Of a DNA stretch of 17,666 nt, positions 6,905 through 13,955 are shown in pieces. The stretch covers positions 1 to 17,666 of the forward strand of contig NZ_JAYGHY010000058.1 of the NCBI RefSeq assembly GCF_034931305.1. Reading direction: 5' to 3'. The notes below the pieces were generated by a model. That model ran no database searches, had not been told where the DNA came from, and worked only from the letters and a program-made list of their open reading frames with translations. This DNA is from Cyanobium gracile_A (GTDB lineage Bacteria; Cyanobacteriota; Cyanobacteriia; PCC-6307; Cyanobiaceae). Positions within the stretch are counted from its first letter, which is position 1. Each line of letters begins with the position of its first letter. The position numbers were made by a program, and so were the translations under genes.

Positions 6905-8646
6905 CAGAACCACCACCGCAGGGAACCCCACACCCTGGCTCCCTTGTTGAAGCCGTCAGCATCGGTGTTCTCCACGCTGCCAGGGTTGTTGCCGATGGGG
7001 AAGCCGACCTTCAGGGAGAGAAGCCATTCGCCGGAGGTGCCCAGATCCACCCCCAAGCCCGTTCCGGCCAGGCCAAAGGAATTGGGCTGCAGCGCATCGG
7101 TGAAGGGAGTGTTCCAGCGCCAGATGTAACCGGCATCGATGAACGCCACAAAAGACAGCAGCGGAGATGCACGGTAGATGAGTTCAAACTGGCCACTGAA
7201 GCCGCTATCCCCGGGTGCTTCTCCCGGTGGATAGGCCCGCACACCATTGGGATAGCCGAGGGACATCTTTTCGGCACCGTCCAGATTGTTGAAGGCTTTC
7301 TGGGCCTGAACGAACACCTTGGCCTGCCAGCGATCGGAAAAAACCTGATAGCGGCTGTACACCAGACCCACCTTGTTGAAGCCACCATCCGTGTTGGCGG
7401 TCAGGGCATCGAGAAACAGATCATTGCTGTTGCCGGAGCGATCCAGATTGCCAAGGCTGTATTGAAGCAATGCCGTGTTCAAGCCGGTGCCGAGAATCGC
7501 ATCCTGCTTCTGGCCGATCAGGGAGAGCCGAAGCACCTGGCTGTCTCTGTCGCGGACCTCAGTCCGTTGGATTCTGTCGATGTAGCTGTTGTACTCCGCG
7601 CTTAAGGAGCCCCAGAGTGATTGCATGGGCCGTCGCCACAGGGGCTGCTGAAAGCCCAACCGAACGTTGCCAGTGCTGCCATTGATGTCAGCACTGAAGA
7701 GTTCATCAAGAAGCCGGTACCTGTTGTAGTTGGCATAGAGATTCAGTTGGCCTCCGTCAGGTGTGACGGGAAGTGCAAAGTTCAGCGATCCCACCCAGTT
7801 GCCCGTGCCGGAGCTGTTGCCCCACCAGCTCCCCTCCAGAGAGGTCCGCTCGCCTCGACCCAGCAGATTCGAACCCGTGAGCGTCAGATCAACGTCAATA
7901 CTGCCAAGGAAACGGTTGATCTCGTTGTTGATATTGAGCTCGCCGCTGGTGCGATCGGTGTCGAAGACGCTGAGCACCACATCGGTGGTGCCGGTCTCGG
8001 ATCCCGGCTGGAGCCTGGAGCGCACCTGCACCCCCGCCAGATCGTTGAGCTTGAGCAGGGCGGATGTGAGTTTGTCGAGACGCAGCAGACTGCCCTGGGC
8101 CACGGAGGCCCTGATCGTGGCCTTGGCGATGCCGTCGTTGAGGTGGTGCGGCACGGTGGAATCAATCCTGACCTCCCCCATGCGCGCCTCCGTGACGGTG
8201 ATCATGAGCGGACCACCCTTGGGGCCGCTCGGATCGATCCGCACCAGAGCGAGAAGGCCACGGGAGCGATAGGCGTCGCGAATGGCGCTGCGCAGGGTTT
8301 CCAGGTCGCGCAGGCTGACGGGACGGTTCAGATAGGGAGCGGCCAGGGCTTCGAGCTGCCCCTTCCACTCCACCGTCACCCCCTCAAAGCTCACACTGCT
8401 GTAGAAGAAGTCAGGCAGAGTTTCCGGCAGTGGCTCTTTCTCCTGGGGTGGTTGTTCGGGGACCTGTGGCTTGTTGAGCTGCTCCAGCTGGCGACGATTC
8501 TGCTCATCAAGGGTGTCGCGCAGGCGCTGGTCACGCTCGTAACGCTGGATCGCTCCGGAGGGTAGCGACTGAGCCAAGGCATCACCTCCGTTGCTGGTGA
8601 TGGCAGCAATCAAGCAGAGCCCAAATCTGATGCTGCGCTTTGCCAT
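6904..8646 (-). CDS. TpsB outer-membrane transporter (ShlB/FhaC/HecB family)
   Basis: A 580-residue Omp85-superfamily pore that recognises the TPS domain of its TpsA partner in the periplasm and threads it across the outer membrane. A signal peptide (MAKRSIRFGLCLIAAITSNG, cleavage about ALA-QS at 25/26) is followed by a charged, Pro/Gln-rich linker (about 30-78), POTRA1 (about 80-155, with FFYSSVSFEGV and AYRSRGLLALVRID), POTRA2 (about 156-228, ending TTDVVLSVFD), and a 16-strand barrel (about 232-580). The L6-loop motif appears as GVRAYPPGEAPGDSG, where VRGY/F is usual. The protein ends in the expected aromatic residue (RWWF), the BAM recognition signal. Length is typical of the family (about 550-600). 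It is the first gene of the operon, with the tpsA start overlapping its stop. Confidence 0.93.
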   Translation of the reverse strand: MAKRSIRFGLCLIAAITSNGGDALAQSLPSGAIQRYERDQRLRDTLDEQNRRQLEQLNKPQVPEQPPQEKEPLPETLPDFFYSSVSFEGVTVEWKGQLEALAAPYLNRPVSLRDLETLRSAIRDAYRSRGLLALVRIDPSGPKGGPLMITVTEARMGEVRIDSTVPHHLNDGIAKATIRASVAQGSLLRLDKLTSALLKLNDLAGVQVRSRLQPGSETGTTDVVLSVFDTDRTSGELNINNEINRFLGSIDVDLTLTGSNLLGRGERTSLEGSWWGNSSGTGNWVGSLNFALPVTPDGGQLNLYANYNRYRLLDELFSADINGSTGNVRLGFQQPLWRRPMQSLWGSLSAEYNSYIDRIQRTEVRDRDSQVLRLSLIGQKQDAILGTGLNTALLQYSLGNLDRSGNSNDLFLDALTANTDGGFNKVGLVYSRYQVFSDRWQAKVFVQAQKAFNNLDGAEKMSLGYPNGVRAYPPGEAPGDSGFSGQFELIYRASPLLSFVAFIDAGYIWRWNTPFTDALQPNSFGLAGTGLGVDLGTSGEWLLSLKVGFPIGNNPGSVENTDADGFNKGARVWGSLRWWF

Positions 8647-8675
8647 TAAGCTAGCTGGAACACCCTCTCAAGCCT

Positions 8676-8681
8676 ATTTTA
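8676..8681 (-). promoter_or_regulatory. Candidate extended -10 element before tpsB
   Basis: On the minus strand TGATAAAATAGG gives a TAAAAT hexamer with an upstream TG, placing transcription start about 8669, some 23 bases before the tpsB ATG. No convincing -35 is present at the right spacing. It falls exactly at the stop codon of the upstream minus-strand gene, so tpsB could instead be read through from that gene. Confidence 0.3.
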
Positions 8682-9350
8682 TCACGGCTCATCAACCCAT
8701 GTTGCCTCTACTCTCTCCAGGCCCTGTAAGGTGAGCGTGGGCTTGATTCTTTCTTTGAGCTTCATTGTGCCTCGCTGAGCCACAATGGCAGGGTTCAGTG
8801 CATGGTTGCTCCCCATGCTCCACGCTCCTGGCTGCATGGGAGGCAACGGCCTCCTTGATTTCGGCCACTGGATCCATAAAGCCTCGGGGTGACGCCAGAC
8901 AAGCCCAGCCTCTCGCAGGAGACCGTCGTCGTGGCGGGATGACGAAATCAGAGAAGGCTCAAGGGGGGACGAGTGCAATCCCTCCAACGTCGGGCGCAGC
9001 TCACCGATGAACTCCTCATCCACCTCCGTTGCGGTGAGTTCCTCGCCCACCAGGTCCTGGATCAGGGGGTAGAGGCGCACGTCGAACCATTTGCGGAACA
9101 TGGCGTAGGTGCGCTCCGCCGGCCAGGTGCCGGTGTCGCGCTGCCAGTCGTCGAGCTCGGCTTCGAAGATCGTCCCGTAGGCCTCCTTGATGATCTCCTC
9201 AGCCTCCTCTTCCGTCTCGTAGCCGGGGATCATATACAGGCAGGGCTCCCTGGCTCCAGCCGCATTGACATCCAGGTCGTGCTGCCGCGCCCACGCAAGC
9301 AGTTTCTCACTGGGGTAGATCCCCACCGCGCAGCGGTTCACCACGGCCAT
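8682..9350 (-). CDS. Conserved cyanobacterial protein of unknown function with a long unusual C-terminal extension
   Basis: Residues 1-125, opening MAVVNRCAVGIYPSEKLLAW, resemble a small cyanobacterial family that starts MAVVNRCAV and carries a Trp/acidic core (here AELDDWQRDTGTWPAERTYA and FRKWFDVRLYPLIQDL). I recall these as about 100-120 residues, with no known biochemical role and no signal peptide. From about residue 130 the sequence (HSSPLEPSLISSSRHDDGLL and onward to 222) has a different, lower-quality composition. An overlapping frame (8692-8877) starts MDPVAEIKEAVASHA, reminiscent of small antitoxin N-termini. I suspect that the native stop was lost and the tail is fused intergenic or remnant sequence. 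It is divergent from the thiamine-binding gene at 9498. Confidence 0.6.
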   Translation of the reverse strand: MAVVNRCAVGIYPSEKLLAWARQHDLDVNAAGAREPCLYMIPGYETEEEAEEIIKEAYGTIFEAELDDWQRDTGTWPAERTYAMFRKWFDVRLYPLIQDLVGEELTATEVDEEFIGELRPTLEGLHSSPLEPSLISSSRHDDGLLREAGLVWRHPEALWIQWPKSRRPLPPMQPGAWSMGSNHALNPAIVAQRGTMKLKERIKPTLTLQGLERVEATWVDEP

Positions 9351-9380
9351 GGCCCACCCGGCGGTATGGCCTCAACGCTA

Positions 9381-9411
9381 GGTCTGGCTACCTGAGAAGG
9401 CTTGGCGCCGC
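9381..9411. repeat. 31-bp dispersed repeat, copy 1 (partner at 9862-9892)
   Basis: GGTCTGGCTAcCtGaGAAGG and its continuation match 9862-9892 at 25 of 31 positions in direct orientation. The two copies bracket the MTH1187-type gene: this one lies in its upstream region and the other just beyond its inferred ancestral stop. The function is unknown. Confidence 0.5.
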
Positions 9412-9497
9412 GGGGGAAGCCTGAGGCCTCTTCGGCCGGGAGGTAGAGGGGGCCAGGAGGATGGGAGCCTCTCAATGAAGCCTCCGGAGGCAGTTCT

Positions 9498-9941
9498 ATG
9501 AAGGTGATCGTCGATCTCGGCGTTGTACCGATTGGGGTCGGCGTCTACCTGGCGCCCTACATCGCTGCGTGTGAGCGGGTCTTGCTGAACGCCGGTCTCA
9601 AGATCCAGCTGCACCCCAACGGCACCGCGATCGAGGGCAAGTGGGGACCGGTGTTTGCTGCGATCGAGACCTGTCATCAGGCGGTGCATGCCATGGGCTG
9701 TCCCCGCGTCTACACGACCGTGAAGGTCAACCCCCGAACCGATCGGAACCAGACGCTGGAGGACAAGGTGGCCAGCGTTGAGACGCTGCTCCAACAGATG
9801 CCGGATAGAACAGATGCCGGAAAGAAGCCAATGAGAAGACTTCGTCTTGGGCCGGTTGAGGGGTCTGGCTATCCGGGAAGGCGAGGAGCCGCCTTATGCC
9901 TACGGATACCTATCCTCATCTGCCTCCCGGTTGCCGGCTAG
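9498..9941 (+). CDS. MTH1187/YkoF-type thiamine-binding protein with a frameshifted, extended C-terminus
   Basis: Residues 1-98 match the Thiamine_BP (MTH1187, formerly DUF77) family: MKVIVDLGVVPIGVGVYLAP, then YIAACERVLLNAGLKIQLHP, NGTAIEGKW, and VYTTVKVNPRTDRNQTLEDK before VASVETLLQQM. Family members are about 100-residue ferredoxin-like proteins that form tetramers and bind thiamine or related ligands. The ATG has a strong GGAGG site at 9486-9490, 7 bp upstream. The last 40 residues are not family sequence. A 16-bp tandem duplication at 9793-9824 shifts the frame. Without one copy the protein would end QQMPERSQ with a TGA at 9832-9834, giving a normal length. The conserved core is untouched, so the product may still fold. 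Confidence 0.88.
   Translation: MKVIVDLGVVPIGVGVYLAPYIAACERVLLNAGLKIQLHPNGTAIEGKWGPVFAAIETCHQAVHAMGCPRVYTTVKVNPRTDRNQTLEDKVASVETLLQQMPDRTDAGKKPMRRLRLGPVEGSGYPGRRGAALCLRIPILICLPVAG
9793..9824 (+). repeat. 16-bp tandem duplication within the 3' end of the thiamine-binding gene
   Basis: AACAGATGCCGGATAG is followed directly by AACAGATGCCGGAAAG (15 of 16 identical). Because 16 is not a multiple of three, it shifts the reading frame and hides the stop at 9832-9834. Confidence 0.85.
9862..9892. repeat. 31-bp dispersed repeat, copy 2 (partner at 9381-9411)
   Basis: GGTCTGGCTAtCcGgGAAGG and its continuation match the copy at 9381-9411 at 25 of 31 positions, same orientation. In the present reading it is translated as part of the extended C-terminus of the thiamine-binding protein, but it lies after the inferred original stop. 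Confidence 0.5.
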
Positions 9942-9970
9942 GAAGGGGTGTGTCGCTCCCTTGGCCCCGG

Positions 9971-10699
9971 ATGGTCCGCCTTCGCCGCCGCATCCCACTG
10001 GCTCAGCGCGTCGCCCTGCCCCTGCTGCCACTGGCCGCCGGCCTCGTCCTGGTGCCACCGCTGCAGGCCCAGCCCACCACCAGCGCCAGGCCCACGGTGG
10101 TGCGCTCGGTCCCGCCCGAGCCCCGGCCCAACCCCTCCCTTGAGGCGGCCCTGCGCGAGGTTCTCTTCCCGGTGCGCATCGACGACGGCCAGGGCCACGG
10201 TCCCGATCCCGGCAGTGCCGAGGGGGAGATGGTGAAGCGCAACAGGATCAAGGCCGCATGCGAGCGCCTGCCGGCGCCTCGCTACAGCTGGAGCCGGGTG
10301 GATCTGGGCGGCGACGGCAGAGCCGAGGTGGTGGCCCAGGTGGTGGGGCCGATGTTCTGCGGCACCGGCGGCTGCCCGCTGCTGATCTTCCGCGAGCCCA
10401 GCCCCGGCCGGCTGGAGCTCATCACCCAGATGAGCCTGTTCAAGGATCCCCTGATCGTGACCGAGCGGCGCCACAACGGCTGGAAGGAGCTGATCACCCG
10501 TGTGCGGGTGGATGCCGGGACCAGTTACTACGCCGTGCTGCGCAACGACGGCCGCACCTACCCCACCAACCCCAGCGTGGCGCCGGCCATCCCCTTGCGC
10601 CGAGCGGACCCCGGCACCGCCTACCTGGCGTGGAACGAGAAGGATCCCCGCGAGCACCGGCTGCCTTGCGAGGTGACACCCCAGAAGCGGGGCCTCTGA
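9971..10699 (+). CDS. Secreted protein of unknown function with a CGTGGC motif
   Basis: A 242-residue protein from the ATG at 9971. MVRLRRRIPLAQRVALPLLP followed by a hydrophobic stretch ending LQAQ is a clear signal peptide, so it is probably periplasmic or extracellular. The central segment DLGGDGRAEVVAQVVGPMFC then GTGGCPLLIF resembles a family of exported cyanobacterial and proteobacterial proteins in which an (N/G)xDGxxE turn precedes a CGxGGC pair that may form a disulphide or bind metal. The C-terminal part (about 150-242) is mostly beta in character. An alternative in-frame start at 9896 has a good GAGGAG site (9883-9888) but would put 25 extra residues before the signal peptide. No function is established. 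Confidence 0.75.
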   Translation: MVRLRRRIPLAQRVALPLLPLAAGLVLVPPLQAQPTTSARPTVVRSVPPEPRPNPSLEAALREVLFPVRIDDGQGHGPDPGSAEGEMVKRNRIKAACERLPAPRYSWSRVDLGGDGRAEVVAQVVGPMFCGTGGCPLLIFREPSPGRLELITQMSLFKDPLIVTERRHNGWKELITRVRVDAGTSYYAVLRNDGRTYPTNPSVAPAIPLRRADPGTAYLAWNEKDPREHRLPCEVTPQKRGL

Positions 10700-10948
10700 G
10701 CACGACCACCCATGACCGCTGCCGGCCTGGATGGCATCCAATTGCATGCTGATCAGCTGCGCCAGGGTCTGATCGCTCTGAGCGAACACCTCACCAGTGG
10801 CAGACACCGGATCCGCTACCCCGTGGGTCACAAGCGCTGGAGAGGACTGGCTTGGTGTTCTTTCGGGCAGCAGCAGAGGACAGCGGGCAAGGAACAGGCT
10901 TCGGGCGGAGGGACCCTTAGGATCAGCCGCTCAAATTCATCACCGCAC

Positions 10949-11689
10949 ATGCCCCGTCCCTGGCAGCGTTCCGCCTCCTTGCTCTCAGCGGCCAGCCTGG
11001 CGCTCTGCAGCTTCACCGCCATCGCTCCTCAGGCAGCCCTGGCCGAGGTGCTCGTGCGCGCCCAGGGACGCTGCAAGCTCTCCAGTGGCGGCTATGTGCC
11101 TTTCAACGGCCATTGCACCTTCAAGCACAAACAGGCTGGTGGCGTGGATGCCTACGTGGTGAAACTCGATGACGGCACCGAATTCAACTTCTCGGGTCCC
11201 AATCCACAGGCACTGAGGGTGCAGACCCACGCCGGTATCCGCAACGTGCGCCACACCGCTCAGCCTGATCACGATGTCTTCAGCTGGGAAGACGGAGAAC
11301 CCCGCAAACTGTCCGTGAGGCTCGATCGGGTTGAAAATCCCGACGCCCGCTTTGAAACCCCTCCCCAGAAGGCTGACAGCACGGCCCTCGTCGGGGCTGC
11401 GCTGGGTGCCCTGATCGGAGGCCTGATCAGCGGCAAGCCGGTCCAGCGGAGTGAGCCAGCCACCCAGGGTGCTCCCGTGGGAGAGCTGCAGTCGCTCGTC
11501 GGGGCTCGTGCATCGGGCGCAGAAGCCACCATCACGGCCAAGGGCTACACCTACCGCGGCGGCGCGAAACTGGCCGACAGTTCCTTCACGTACTGGGAGC
11601 AGCCACGCACCAACAACTGCGTGGCCGTTCGCACCACCGATGGGCGCTACCAGTCGATCACCTACACGACCAAGGCCGACTGCAACTGA
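10949..11689 (+). CDS. Secreted protein of unknown function with a glycine-zipper segment
   Basis: A 246-residue protein. The ATG at 10949 (MPRPWQRSASLLSAASLALC) begins a signal peptide cleaved about ALA-EV. In-frame sequence upstream to 10712 is not protein-like. Residues about 35-130 form a Cys-containing beta-rich domain (RCKLSSGGYVPFNGHCTFK, GGVDAYVVKLDDGTEFNFSG). Residues about 147-165 (STALVGAALGALIGGLISG) are a glycine-zipper helix that could associate with a membrane. The end (TNNCVAVRTTDGRYQSITYT then TKADCN) has a Cys pair. The 249 bp before it (10700-10948) show no gene, and no Shine-Dalgarno sequence is evident. I do not recognise a family with a known role. Confidence 0.7.
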   Translation: MPRPWQRSASLLSAASLALCSFTAIAPQAALAEVLVRAQGRCKLSSGGYVPFNGHCTFKHKQAGGVDAYVVKLDDGTEFNFSGPNPQALRVQTHAGIRNVRHTAQPDHDVFSWEDGEPRKLSVRLDRVENPDARFETPPQKADSTALVGAALGALIGGLISGKPVQRSEPATQGAPVGELQSLVGARASGAEATITAKGYTYRGGAKLADSSFTYWEQPRTNNCVAVRTTDGRYQSITYTTKADCN

Positions 11690-11830
11690 GCCGAGGAACT
11701 GCTCGGCAATGGCGAGAGCTCTCCACGCCTGGTTCCTGCCGGGCCTGGAGAGCCCCGTGGTAGTGGCACCTGCAGGACCACAGGCCATCCGCGTCTCCTT
11801 GGAACCTGCCATCAGTCGCTGCAATCATGA

Positions 11831-11852
11831 GGCGATGGCGATGGCGATGGCG
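11831..11852. repeat. Short hexamer repeat (GGCGAT x3)
   Basis: GGCGAT occurs three times in tandem and is followed by GGCG, in the noncoding space between two convergent genes. It is a simple low-copy repeat, most likely from replication slippage. Confidence 0.6.
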
Positions 11853-11907
11853 CCGCAGCAGGCGCAAAGCTCCTCCAGATGCCTTGGTTTGGCCTAAGTC
11901 CCAAGGA

Positions 11908-12366
11908 TTACTGCCGACGGATCGGGCCTTTGGTCCGAGCGTCGGAGTCGAACCAGCTGCTCTCATCGGCGATGCGGGGATCGCCTTGAATCGTGAAGGT
12001 GATAAAGCCGGTTTTGAACACCAAGGCACCGTCACTGAGCTTGCTGGCGACAGACTTGCCGTTCACCACAACCTTGTTTTTGTTATCGATGCTGATGATG
12101 GCCACGGTTTGCCCAGTTCCGGGATTCTTGGCGATCCACTGGCCGGTGTAAGGCAAAGCGGCGACAGCCGGTGCCGTTCCGAAACCAGCTTTGGCATTTT
12201 CGGCTTTGGTCTTGTTGATGTCGCAGCCCTGCAACTCGGTTAGCTGGGTACAGCCAGATTTCTCGAGCTTCTTGGCATAAGCCGGATCAATGGCATGGGA
12301 GGCAAGAGGCAGGAACAGCCCACTCGCGGCGACAGCGGCAACGAAAACGTGATGTTTTTGTTTCAT
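11908..12366 (-). CDS. Small secreted protein of unknown function
   Basis: A 152-residue protein from the ATG at 12366 (MKQKHHVFVAAVAASGLFLP), which gives a good signal peptide cleaved about SHA-ID. An upstream in-frame start at 12471 would put 35 residues before it and would overlap the promoter. An AAAGAG sequence about 8 bp upstream may serve as ribosome-binding site. The mature part has two cysteines (SGCTQLTELQGCDINKTKAE) likely to pair, then a beta-rich region (YTGQWIAKNPGTGQ, AIISIDNKNKVVVNGK, LVFKTGFITFTIQGD). Lys/Asn content is higher and the upstream region is more AT-rich than the surroundings, which suggests acquisition from elsewhere. The family is not recognised. Confidence 0.7.
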   Translation of the reverse strand: MKQKHHVFVAAVAASGLFLPLASHAIDPAYAKKLEKSGCTQLTELQGCDINKTKAENAKAGFGTAPAVAALPYTGQWIAKNPGTGQTVAIISIDNKNKVVVNGKSVASKLSDGALVFKTGFITFTIQGDPRIADESSWFDSDARTKGPIRRQ

Positions 12367-12428
12367 TTTGAACACTCTTTGTCGATTGTTGAAAGAAAAT
12401 GCTGTGAAGCAAAGGATTAAATCATGCT

Positions 12429-12468
12429 TTAAGATTAGCTCTGCAAGAAAGCACATCAATAATCTTAA
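12429..12468. promoter_or_regulatory. Inverted repeat around the start region of the 11908-12366 gene
   Basis: TTAAGATT (12429-12436) and AATCTTAA (12461-12468) are perfect 8-bp inverted arms separated by 24 bp. One arm covers the -10 element of the promoter at 12462-12491 and the other lies in the leader, so it may be a repressor site pair or a leader hairpin. Confidence 0.35.
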
Positions 12469-12491
12469 CATTGGCCATGCATTTTTGTCAA
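12462..12491 (-). promoter_or_regulatory. Sigma-70-type promoter for the 11908-12366 gene
   Basis: On the minus strand a perfect -35 TTGACA (12491-12486) is followed after 18 bp by TAAGAT (12467-12462), preceded by TGT (extended -10). Transcription would start about 12455, leaving a leader of about 90 nt that is AT-rich compared with its surroundings. Confidence 0.6.
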
Positions 12492-12510
12492 CAGGCGAGC
12501 GTCAGCTCTG

Positions 12511-12976
12511 TTGCTGGCAATAAGGGGAGCCTTGGTCACGAACTGGCTCTTGGCTGTCGCCAATGCTCATGAGCTGAACACAGCAGCAGACCGGCTTCAT
12601 GGGGATGAGCGCCTCATCTACGGCGTAGCCCCTGGCTTCTGCGAAGCAGTTGCAGGCCACATCGGAATCGAGAACCGTGGTGATTTCCAGGACTGTGAAG
12701 CTGAGTTCAGGATTGCCATGAAGCTCGGCCAGCGCAGAGTGCTTCAAGAGACATCATAGGGCTGGCTTCAGGATCTGACTGAGGCGGCGAAGGTCCACTT
12801 CCGCGCCAAAGTTGAGCATTCTTTTCGAATCATCAAATGTCAGTTCCGCTTCCGCAAGGGTCTTCTACCAAGGCATTCGCAAGAACGACCTCAAGCTGAA
12901 GTTGCTCCTTGCCCTGGCAAACCTCTAGCGCGACCTATGGCGGTTGGAGACCGGCCGCAGGATCCCCGCCACCTAG
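12511..12976 (+). pseudogene. IS5-family transposase, decayed C-terminal part
   Basis: The first frame (to 12759) reads AVANAHELNTAADRLHGDER then YGVAPGF and AMKLGQRRVL. The next reads AAKVHFRAKVEHSFRIIKCQ then FRFRK, and after a frameshift IRKNDLKLKLLLALANL. These are the ordered C-terminal blocks of IS5-group DDE transposases (the ANVHD block, the AGY block, the RAxVEHxFRxIK block with the catalytic Glu, and the LALANL tail). There is a stop at 12757-12759, a frameshift about 12860-12875 and an amber codon at 12926-12928 before the final stop at 12974-12976. The N-terminal DDE half is missing. No inverted repeats were identified. It is inactive. Confidence 0.8.
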
Positions 12977-13016
12977 GGCCGCCATAGGGAGTCGACGGCG
13001 ATCGTTCCGCGGAGAA

Positions 13017-13352
13017 TCAGCGGATCCCGGCCGAGGAGGCCATGCCGAAGGGCCTGGCGGTGCTCACGAGCAACTCCATCTTCAGCGACGGCGTCGAGCT
13101 GAAGTCTGGTGAGTGAGCCGCCGGTGCATCCAAGCCGCAATCCACAAGAGAACCACGGCAGTGCCTGCTCCAAGGCCCCCCCATTACAGCCAAGAAGATG
13201 ACGCGATCGGAGATGGATGGTGTCACACCCTGCTCCCCGCCGCTCCCGAGCAACACCATCAGCCCGAGGGTGAGGCCCACGGCGCAGATTGCCGCAACCC
13301 TGCCCTCTCCAGCCGCACAGTCAAGCGGCGGCAGCCAGCGGCCTCGCGTCAC
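13017..13352 (-). CDS. Possible small membrane protein (uncertain)
   Basis: A GTG at 13352 overlaps the stop of the upstream minus-strand gene in GTGA, a coupling arrangement typical of real operon partners. It opens a frame VTRGRWLPPLDCAAGEGRVA with one hydrophobic helix (about residues 19-37, ICAVGLTLGLMVLLGSG). After about residue 65 the sequence is low quality and overlaps a coding-like scrap on the other strand. It may be a truncated gene next to the IS5 remnant or simply a chance frame. No family is recognised. Confidence 0.22.
   Translation of the reverse strand: MTRGRWLPPLDCAAGEGRVAAICAVGLTLGLMVLLGSGGEQGVTPSISDRVIFLAVMGGPWSRHCRGSLVDCGLDAPAAHSPDFSSTPSLKMELLVSTARPFGMASSAGIR
13042..13116 (+). 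other. C-terminal scrap of an unidentified gene
   Basis: Right after the IS5 remnant an open frame reads QRIPAEEAMPKGLAVLTSNS followed by IFSDGVELKSGE and a stop at 13114-13116. The in-frame stop upstream is at about 12983. The composition is protein-like, but it is too short to assign. It may be the tail of a gene that the IS5-type element interrupted. Confidence 0.25.
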
Positions 13353-13711
13353 TCAGCGACGCGCACAGGGGCGGTGCAGAGTCCAGATGCGGCGATGGGC
13401 CCTGCAGGCTGGTATCCCCAGGCAGGGTCCTCACGGAAGCTGTACACCTGCTTCCCGCCGCGCTCGATCGAGAACACGGTCCAGGTCTGACGCTCACAGC
13501 TCAGGCCGATCACCGCCTTGCCATCGGCGAGGGGCAGTTCCACGTGGCGGATCCCGTCATAGATCCACAACAGCCGGCCTGCTCCGTTCTCGAGCAGGGA
13601 GCGAATCGGGCTGCCCTGGACCTGAGGCTGGGCGCTGGCCGGCGAGGCCAGCCCTGCCACTGTCAGCAGGACGTTGAGGAGCAGCGCCCAGGAGGCCTGA
13701 CGATCACCCAT
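13349..13711 (-). CDS. Small secreted protein of unknown function
   Basis: A 120-residue protein. MGDRQASWALLLNVLLTVAG followed by LASPASA is a signal peptide with cleavage about ASA-QP. The mature part (about 92 residues) has a central FSIERGGKQVYSFRED strand region and two cysteines (GLSCERQTW and GLCTAPV) that could form a disulphide. Codon usage is GC-rich, as in neighbouring genes. There is no clear Shine-Dalgarno sequence. I do not recognise the family; a small periplasmic beta-rich protein is the safest description. Confidence 0.6.
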   Translation of the reverse strand: MGDRQASWALLLNVLLTVAGLASPASAQPQVQGSPIRSLLENGAGRLLWIYDGIRHVELPLADGKAVIGLSCERQTWTVFSIERGGKQVYSFREDPAWGYQPAGPIAASGLCTAPVRVAE

Positions 13712-13955
13712 GAGGACGAAGAAAGATCTTCATTTTGCGTTCAAGGGCCCCCCTGTCCGCAGCAAAGGTCAGAGAACAGCCATCGGTCTTGGGATCAGCC
13801 GCCAGACCTGACCACAGCTTCCAGCAGCCTGAGCCAAGGGATGCGACGACAGCGGCGACTGCGGTAGCAACGACTACGAAGTTCTACGAGACCATGGCGA
13901 TTGCAACCACGAGGGTTACGGTCCGATGGCCCTCTTGTCCTGAGCGGAATCCACC

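Noticed and set aside
7621..8565. Plus-strand 314-codon frame
   Set aside because: Antisense shadow of tpsB, which has clear POTRA and barrel features.
9938..10831. Minus-strand 297-codon frame
   Set aside because: Antisense of the secreted protein at 9971-10699, which has a signal peptide and a recognisable CGTGGC motif. The minus frame is His/Gly/Ala-rich with no domain.
10985..11824. Minus-strand 279-codon frame
   Set aside because: Antisense of the glycine-zipper secreted protein at 10949-11689; composition typical of a GC-rich shadow.
13289..13867. Plus-strand 192-codon frame
   Set aside because: Antisense to the signal-peptide protein at 13349-13711, no domain, poor ending.
13712..13955. 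A small Cys/Asp-rich peptide (DDSGDCGSNDYEVLRDHG) upstream of the GlsB gene
   Set aside because: It has no start codon after the preceding stop and no ribosome-binding site, so I treat the 244-bp region as noncoding.
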